This document shows, piece by piece, positions 14,866-19,950 of a stretch of 19,950 nucleotides of DNA; within the stretch, counting starts at the first letter, position 1; every line of letters starts with the position of its first letter. The position numbers and the translations under genes were made by a program. The DNA comes from DATDCV01 sp036524155 (GTDB taxonomy: Bacteria > Verrucomicrobiota > Verrucomicrobiia > Limisphaerales > UBA8199): assembly GCA_036524155.1 (NCBI GenBank), contig DATDCV010000578.1, forward strand, positions 1 to 19,950, given 5' to 3'. Below the pieces are notes generated by a model that saw only the letters and a list, made by a program, of their open reading frames with translations, ran no database searches and was not told the origin of the DNA.

Positions 14866-15899
14866 AAGAGGCGGTTCGGCAGCGGGCACGGGCGTTGGGT
14901 TTCGACGAATGCCGGTTTACGACGGCGGAGCCGCCGGAGTCGGCGTCGATCTTCCAGCGGTGGCTGGCCTCCAGTTGCCACGGAGAGATGGCGTACCTGG
15001 CGCGCAACGCCGCGAAGCGCGCAGACCCGCAACGAGTGCTCCCCGGCGCGGCGACCGTTATCTCGTTAGCCGCAAATTACCAAAACCGCCCGGACGCGCC
15101 GCCGGAGCCGGAAAAGGGGCTGATCGCCCAGTACGCCCGCTACGCGGATTACCACGACGTCCTGCGCGGCGGGCTCGAGCAACTCACCGCGTTTGTCAAT
15201 GCGACGGGCGGCGAGGGCTCCCGCTCCTTGTGGTATGTCGATACGGGCCCTCTTCTCGAACGCGCTCTGGCCCAGCGGGCCGGGCTCGGCTTCGTCGGCA
15301 AACACACCAATCTCGTCAGCCGCAGGCTCGGCAACTTTTTTTTCCTGTGCGAGATCATTACCACGGTCCGGCTGGCGCCGGACACGCCCGAGAAGAATCG
15401 CTGCGGCTCCTGTGTCCGCTGCCTGGCCGCCTGCCCGACGGGCGCGATCCAGGCCCCCTTTCATTTGGATGCGCGGCTTTGCATCTCCTACCTCACGATC
15501 GAGCTGAAAGGCCCAATCCCGGAACCGCTGCGGCCGGCAATCGGCAACCGGATTTTCGGATGCGACGCCTGTCTCGCTGTGTGTCTCTGGAACCGGTTCG
15601 CGCGCGAAGCGACGCTGCTGAAGTCGTTTGCCCGGCCGGAACTTGAGAGCCCGCACTTGCTCGAGTTGCTGGCGTTGGACGAGGCGGAGTTTGACGCGCG
15701 TTTCCGCGGGACGCCTCTGCAGCGAGGGAAACGGCGCGGTTTGCTCCGCAACGTCTGCGTCGCGCTTGGCAACATCGGAGACGAAACGGCGCTGGTGGCG
15801 TTGGACAAGGCGGCCGATTCCCAGGACCCCTTGATCGCGGAGCACGCGAGGTGGGCGATCGATCAGATTCGAGGGCGTGTCGCGCGCCGGGACGAGTGA
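14862..15899 (+). CDS. queG: Epoxyqueuosine reductase QueG
   Basis: 345 residues, near the family's usual length. It reduces epoxyqueuosine to queuosine in tRNA using cobalamin and two 4Fe-4S clusters. All eight cluster Cys are present: 181, 184, 187 and 191 (CGSCVRCLAAC), 207 (CISYLTIE), and 234, 237 and 241 (CDACLAVC). The conserved catalytic-region VDTGPLLERA is at 126-135, GLGFVGKHTN at 141-150. After the second cluster most members read CPWN; here it is CLWN. Residues about 285-340 form a HEAT-like C-terminal helix pair (NVCVALGNIGDETALVAL). No other queuosine gene is nearby. It is translationally coupled to shikimate kinase, a pairing with no obvious shared pathway. Confidence 0.95.
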   Translation: MKEAVRQRARALGFDECRFTTAEPPESASIFQRWLASSCHGEMAYLARNAAKRADPQRVLPGAATVISLAANYQNRPDAPPEPEKGLIAQYARYADYHDVLRGGLEQLTAFVNATGGEGSRSLWYVDTGPLLERALAQRAGLGFVGKHTNLVSRRLGNFFFLCEIITTVRLAPDTPEKNRCGSCVRCLAACPTGAIQAPFHLDARLCISYLTIELKGPIPEPLRPAIGNRIFGCDACLAVCLWNRFAREATLLKSFARPELESPHLLELLALDEAEFDARFRGTPLQRGKRRGLLRNVCVALGNIGDETALVALDKAADSQDPLIAEHARWAIDQIRGRVARRDE

Positions 15900-15928
15900 A
15901 CCGTGCGGCTCACGAGGAGCCAAACGAT

Positions 15929-15953
15929 AAGGGACGGCTTCACACCGTCCCTT
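15929..15953. terminator. Likely bidirectional terminator between queG and the Spy-like gene
   Basis: A perfect 9-base stem aagggacgg (15929-15937) and ccgtccctt (15945-15953) has a 7-base loop. It lies between two convergent genes, 29 bases after the queG stop and 27 bases after the stop of the minus-strand gene. The flanking T-runs are short, so strength is uncertain. Confidence 0.7.
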
Positions 15954-15980
15954 TGCACAAAACCAACAGAAACAATTCGG

Positions 15981-16397
15981 CTATTGATCTTTCTTCTGAC
16001 CTTTCCGCTCGCCCTTCTTCTCGCCGCCCTTCGGCCGGAATTGCTCGCGATCTTTCTGATACTTTTCCCACTGGTCGGGCTTCAGAATAGCTTTCAGCTT
16101 TTTGTCGCTTTCCTCGCGGATGGTGCGCATTTTCTCGCGTTGCTGCTCCCGCGGGGTGCTGGTGTCGGCCCGCAGCTCCTGGTATTTCTTTGAGTCGGCC
16201 TTGAACAGCTCGAGGACCTTGGCTTTCTGGTCCGCGTTCAAATTCAGGTCTGTGGCCAGGCGTTCGACCCGCTGTTCGGGGTTAAAGCCGCCTTTCTTTT
16301 TGCCTTGGTTGGAGTCCTGGGCGGAACTGACGTTCGTGCAGACCAACAGGCTGCCCACCGCCAGGGCTGCGACTAAACTAAGCTTGGATAATCTCAT
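15981..16397 (-). CDS. Spy/CpxP-like periplasmic protein (LTXXQ type)
   Basis: 138 residues. The signal peptide MRLSKLSLVAALAVGSLLVC ends near NVSSA/QD. The mature protein is highly charged and helical: RVERLATDLNLNADQKAKVL, then LFKADSKKYQELR, TPREQQREKMRTIREESDKK and LKPDQWEKYQKDREQF. This two-helix pattern with D/E-Q turns fits the LTXXQ family of Spy and CpxP, periplasmic chaperones or stress regulators, though the exact LTxxQ motif is replaced by LNADQ and LKPDQ. The tail is Lys/Gly-rich (KGGEKKGERKGQKKDQ). In related genomes these are abundant small proteins of unclear role. No two-component genes lie nearby. The upstream AT-rich stretch on the minus strand may hold its promoter. Confidence 0.85.
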   Translation of the reverse strand: MRLSKLSLVAALAVGSLLVCTNVSSAQDSNQGKKKGGFNPEQRVERLATDLNLNADQKAKVLELFKADSKKYQELRADTSTPREQQREKMRTIREESDKKLKAILKPDQWEKYQKDREQFRPKGGEKKGERKGQKKDQ

Positions 16398-16865
16398 TTG
16401 TCTTCTGTGTTTATTTTTTTAATCTCTTTGACCCCGGCGTCTGACCGGCATCCAGTACCACAGACGCTGGGGCGGCCATTTGGTTACAGGGTGGTGTGTC
16501 CGGGGCCCATGGCAAGCGTTTTCCCAAGGCGTTGGTCGATAGGAATTAAAAGCCTGTCGGCGAGTTTTTTCCGACGGCTATTCCGCCCCTTATCGGCCGG
16601 ATCAGAGCGTGGCGACGGCACCTGTGCAGAAGGTAGGGCGTGCTCTCCGCAGCGCGCCTTAGCTTCAGTATGTCGTCGCTTCAATCTGAGGGTGAATATC
16701 CGCCCCAGGAATTCCGCGCGCGCCGTGGCGTGGGGCCATTGTCGCGCGCGGGTCGGGCGCACTCGGGTGGTGAAGGGTGAGGTTTGCCACACGTCACTTG
16801 ACGGTTTTTTCTTGCAGCGACTGGCCGTGGATGGTCTGATGGGGGAAATCAACTCCGGAAAAACT
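16398..16865. other. Divergent intergenic region with one stem-loop, no gene seen
   Basis: It lies between the Spy-like gene (-) and the 926-residue protein gene (+). The reading frame of the latter is open across it, but the encoded sequence is Arg/Ser-rich and not protein-like. The only structure seen is an inverted repeat at 16432-16443 and 16461-16472 (ccccggcgtctg, 17-base loop, cagacgctgggg), 12 pairs with one G-U. It may be a 5' leader structure. Confidence 0.5.
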
Positions 16866-19646
16866 ATGAAAACACCTCTCCTGCCTCTGTTGTTTGCTTC
16901 CGTGCTGGCCGTTGGGTCGTGTGGTTCCTTCGCGGGGACCGTCACGTTTGCCGAATTTGACGGCCTGGCAAATAATGCCGCGATCCCTACGCCACCTCAA
17001 GGGCTGCCCCCCGGCATCACCGCCACGTGGACCGGGTTTCTGTTACACACTACCGCGGGCGACACCCCCATGAGTGTGTTTCCGACTGATGACATCGCGG
17101 GCGCGGACGACGCGACGATCGTATTCTCCGCGCCGGTGTGGATCACCTCGATCAACGTCTATGACACCAGTTGGGGCACAGACCCAGTTGTGGTTACGGG
17201 CCGGAGAGACGGCACCAACGTGTGGGTTTACAACTCCCCCGGCAACCTGCCGTGGACCAAGGTCACCGACGGCGCCGGCAAAGCGATCGATACGCTGGCC
17301 TTCGAGGGCCGGTGGAACCATTACGATGATCTAGTGATCGATCCGCTCTTCGCTGACGTCGATGGCGACGGGCTGAACGACTTTTGGGAATACGCCTATT
17401 TTCCGGGCGACCTGACGAAGCTCACCGCCACAGGCGATTATGACCACGACGGGTTGACCGACGCCCAAGAGGCGACGAAAGGCACGGACCCGACGAAAGC
17501 CGACACGGACAACGACGGGCTGACAGATAATGTGGAGACCGGTACGGGGTTTTACGTCAGCCCGACCGACACGGGGACGGACCCGACGAAAGCCGACACG
17601 GATAACGACGGGCGCAAAGACGGCGACGAGGTCAACGGCACGCCGACGAGCAACCCGACCGCACCGGACACGGACTACGACAATTATCTCGACGGCGACG
17701 AAGTGGCGACCGGCCACGATCCGAATAACCCGGCAGACAATCCCGAGATGACCGCAATCGCGAACTCGGTCGCGCAGTTCTCCGGTGTGCAAGGGCAGGA
17801 CAACTGGTTTTCGGGTTATCGCAACTACACGTTGGACGGCGGCGGGGACAACTACGATGCAACGACAGGGTTCATCCCGTTTGCGGGCGGGTCGGATAAC
17901 CCGAACCCGTGGGATGGGATGACCCAATTCTGGACGGGGGGCCAGTGGGATTTTAACACCGCAGCCAGCGCTCCCTGGACCGAGCTTGGTCGTGAGAACA
18001 CACACCCGAATGGGTCGAATAACGGCCCGGTCCACTGGACGATCCGGCGGTGGGTCGCCGCGAATCTGACGCAGGTCACACCGTTGGCGTTCCGCTGGCA
18101 CGCCCAGAAGGGCAGCGCCACTTGCATCGACAACGGCGTAACCAGCGGCCTCTACATCAATGGCCAGCTAAAGGACTCCGCAGTGGTTCGCGGTGGCGAC
18201 ACCGTCGGCATCACCCATACTTACTTTGCCAATGTCACTCCGGGCGACAAAATCGACCTGATCCTGAGCCCGCGCGGCACGGACGGGATCGACGTGGACG
18301 GTTGCGACGGCAGCATCAACCGGTTGTTGGTGGACCCCGTCCTCCCGGCGGCGCCCCGCCAGCCCGATGGCAGCATCTTCGTTCCCGTCGGCGCCGGCGA
18401 CAGTGACGGCGACGGTTTGCCGGATGTCTGGGAACGGAATTATTTCCCCAATGACCTGACCAAGCTGACGGCGACGGGCGACTTTGACCAGGACGGCTTG
18501 TCCGACGTGGGCGAGTACCAACGCGGCACCGACCCCACCAAGGCGGATACCGACGGCGATGGCCTGAGCGACAAGGTCGAAACCGGCACCGGGGTTTATG
18601 TCAGCCCGACCGACACGGGAAGCAACCCGACCAAGGCGGACACGGACGGGGACGGTCTTTCCGACTCGGTGGAGGTGAATCGCACGCCACCGACCAACCC
18701 AAACAAAGCTGATACTGACAATGACGGGTTCTCAGATCCGGCCGAGATTGCGTGGGGAACCGATCCCACCAACCCCAACGACAACCCGTTGGCTTTCGTG
18801 ATCGCCAATTCGGAAGCGCAGTTCTCCGGGATCCAAGGCTCGAACGGCTGGTACAACGGCTACCGGATCTTTAACCCGATTGCGGGCACAGTGAATTACA
18901 ACGCCAACCAAGACTTCATCCCGTTCCCGGGCGGGGCGGATAATCCGAATCCCTGGGATGGCGTGACGCAGACCTGGAACAATGGCGCCTGGGTATTGAA
19001 TACGGCCGGAGTCGCGCCGTGGGCCATGCAGGGTCCGCTGGCGGTGCATCCGAATGGCACGAACAGCGCGCCGACAATTGGCGGCACGCCTGATCCTACG
19101 CAGGAGGAGTGGGTGATCCGGCGCTGGGTCGCCAGCACCCTGACCAGCAACACGCCGATCACGGTCATCTGGAAAGTTAGAAAGACGAACCTCGCCAACG
19201 GCGGCGTAACTGGCCTGGTGTTCATTAATGGCGCGCTGGCTGACTCGAAAGCCATCGCCGGGACGGACGGCGCCGGGGAAATGCGCCGCTACCGCGTTGT
19301 TCTTAAGCCGAATGACATCGTCGACCTGGCACTTTCGCCTGAGGGCCCGACGGGGGATCGATTCGATTACTCGGACGGTTCTGAGACCTGGTTCTGGGTG
19401 GACGTCAGGGCGTGGCCGCCGGCCGACATTAGCTTGTCCGGCTCGAGCGTGAACCTCGCCCAGGGGAAATTCACGTTCAAGTGGAACTCGGCGCCCAACG
19501 TGAACTACGTCGTATGGGTGTCCACGAACCTGAAGGACTGGACTGCGCTGCCGGTCGTGCCGAGCGGCGGCACCGAGACCACGTTCACGGAGACGTTGGG
19601 CTCGCCGACGCCGGCCGTCCGTTTCTACCGGGTCTCACCACAATAG
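16866..19646 (+). CDS. Secreted calcium-binding-repeat protein with internal duplication
   Basis: 926 residues from ATG 16866, where GGAA lies about 6 bases upstream and a signal peptide follows (PLLPLLFASVLAVGSCGSFA, then GT). Residues 24-160 form an N-terminal beta-rich domain of unknown type. From 164 and again from 512, a unit of about 348 residues occurs twice. Each opens with thrombospondin type-3-like Asp-rich repeats (DVDGDGLND, KADTDNDGLTD; DSDGDGLPD, KADTDGDGLSD), expected to bind calcium. Each continues with a module having QFSGxQG, GYR, DNPNPWDG, HPNG, IRRWVA and INGxLxDS. The last 75 residues are the shared C-terminal module (YVVWVSTNL, DW, VRFYRVSPQ). No enzyme motif is visible. 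It is probably an extracellular or surface binding protein whose shape depends on calcium. Confidence 0.88.
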   Translation: MKTPLLPLLFASVLAVGSCGSFAGTVTFAEFDGLANNAAIPTPPQGLPPGITATWTGFLLHTTAGDTPMSVFPTDDIAGADDATIVFSAPVWITSINVYDTSWGTDPVVVTGRRDGTNVWVYNSPGNLPWTKVTDGAGKAIDTLAFEGRWNHYDDLVIDPLFADVDGDGLNDFWEYAYFPGDLTKLTATGDYDHDGLTDAQEATKGTDPTKADTDNDGLTDNVETGTGFYVSPTDTGTDPTKADTDNDGRKDGDEVNGTPTSNPTAPDTDYDNYLDGDEVATGHDPNNPADNPEMTAIANSVAQFSGVQGQDNWFSGYRNYTLDGGGDNYDATTGFIPFAGGSDNPNPWDGMTQFWTGGQWDFNTAASAPWTELGRENTHPNGSNNGPVHWTIRRWVAANLTQVTPLAFRWHAQKGSATCIDNGVTSGLYINGQLKDSAVVRGGDTVGITHTYFANVTPGDKIDLILSPRGTDGIDVDGCDGSINRLLVDPVLPAAPRQPDGSIFVPVGAGDSDGDGLPDVWERNYFPNDLTKLTATGDFDQDGLSDVGEYQRGTDPTKADTDGDGLSDKVETGTGVYVSPTDTGSNPTKADTDGDGLSDSVEVNRTPPTNPNKADTDNDGFSDPAEIAWGTDPTNPNDNPLAFVIANSEAQFSGIQGSNGWYNGYRIFNPIAGTVNYNANQDFIPFPGGADNPNPWDGVTQTWNNGAWVLNTAGVAPWAMQGPLAVHPNGTNSAPTIGGTPDPTQEEWVIRRWVASTLTSNTPITVIWKVRKTNLANGGVTGLVFINGALADSKAIAGTDGAGEMRRYRVVLKPNDIVDLALSPEGPTGDRFDYSDGSETWFWVDVRAWPPADISLSGSSVNLAQGKFTFKWNSAPNVNYVVWVSTNLKDWTALPVVPSGGTETTFTETLGSPTPAVRFYRVSPQ

Positions 19647-19652
19647 CCGTAC

Positions 19653-19718
19653 CCGGCGCATGCACGCCGGCTGGAACCACTGCCGCGCCCGCCCCGCTCA
19701 CCATCCCGCGGTCGCGGG
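19653..19718 (+). terminator. Two small GC hairpins after the 926-residue protein gene
   Basis: ccggcg/cgccgg (19653-19658 and 19665-19670) and cccgcg/cgcggg (19705-19710 and 19713-19718) follow the stop at 19646. The second is followed by a T-rich stretch starting about 19726. Either could end the transcript; neither is a textbook example. Confidence 0.4.
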
Positions 19719-19820
19719 CGCGCCGTTATGTTTCTCTTCTGCGCTACGGCTCAGGAAGAGCCTCCTTCGGCTCGAGCGCGCGGATCGGGAGCATGAACCT
19801 TCCGGGCCACCTCTCCCCTG

Positions 19821-19850
19821 TCCCCTCTCCCCCAGAGGCGGAGAGGGGGA
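19821..19850. repeat. Pyrimidine/purine hairpin repeat
   Basis: tcccctctcc (19821-19830) pairs with ggagaggggga (19840-19850) with one bulged base. It belongs to the same strand-biased, C/T-then-G/A type as the next element. Apart from these hairpins, 19647-19950 shows no gene. Confidence 0.6.
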
Positions 19851-19893
19851 CCCAACCTGGCCGCCGTTTCGTACAGAGCCCCGGCTGCTTTCT

Positions 19894-19918
19894 CCCTCTC
19901 CTCCACCGGAGGAGAGGG
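19894..19918. repeat. Perfect pyrimidine/purine hairpin repeat
   Basis: ccctctcctcc (19894-19904) and ggaggagaggg (19908-19918) form an 11-base stem with a 3-base loop, followed by ctggggagaggagg. A degenerate relative (ctctccccggcc, then gaagagggggag) lies at 8420-8454 after the second permease gene. Confidence 0.75.
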
Positions 19919-19950
19919 CTGGGGAGAGGAGGCCCTTTCTCTCTTCTGAG

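Noticed and set aside
16798..16803. TTGACG as a -35 box of the 926-residue protein gene
   Set aside because: No acceptable -10 sequence lies 16-19 bases downstream.
16398..16865. N-terminal extension of the 926-residue protein
   Set aside because: The frame is open but encodes Arg/Ser-rich non-protein-like sequence. The signal peptide begins at the ATG at 16866.
17355..18780. Repetitive Asp-rich coding stretches as a CRISPR or satellite array
   Set aside because: They are in-frame calcium-binding protein repeats with variable DNA and no spacer structure.

Overview
The window is high-GC bacterial chromosome. Its gene content suggests a Verrucomicrobiota genome of the Pedosphaera/Limisphaerales type. 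Signs of this are giant secreted multidomain proteins ending in an 'ASTNL...W...RFYR' module, an H-X9-DG type pseudopilin, paired ABC-2 permeases sharing an EKREGTLGLLFLTDL motif, and many intergenic palindromes. This assignment is inference; no rRNA or tRNA gene is visible.

Layout: (1) 1-2173: a long palindrome, a secreted Gly/Ala-rich protein and a pseudopilin with a strong Shine-Dalgarno site, read as a pair on +. (2) 2174-2608: an intergenic repeat cluster. (3) 2609-4738 (-): an exported M3 peptidyl-dipeptidase, Dcp. (4) 4831-8382 (+): a small lipoprotein and two tandem paralogous ABC-2 permeases with no ATPase in the window. (5) 8383-9772: a decayed stretch with repeats, a fragment of an alpha-galactosidase-like gene, a DUF922 putative metalloprotease (-) and a strong terminator. 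(6) 9773-13885 (-): a 1370-aa secreted PA14/Ig/carbohydrate-binding-like protein. (7) 14308-15899 (+): shikimate kinase and QueG, joined by an ATGA overlap. (8) 15981-16397 (-): a Spy/CpxP-like periplasmic protein. (9) 16866-19646 (+): a 926-aa secreted protein with thrombospondin type-3-like calcium-binding repeats and a complete internal duplication. (10) 19647-19950: hairpins and pyrimidine/purine-rich repeats.

The genes do not form one pathway. The common thread is the cell envelope: eight of the eleven intact genes encode exported or membrane proteins, and three unrelated secreted proteins share the same C-terminal module. The most unusual DNA is a set of intergenic palindrome families. 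In two of them a constant frame surrounds a variable core, and the core varies in a way that mostly keeps base pairing. They sit at the edges of a truncated gene and appear to have extended the C-terminus of another. I see no defence system, CRISPR array, prophage or transposase.
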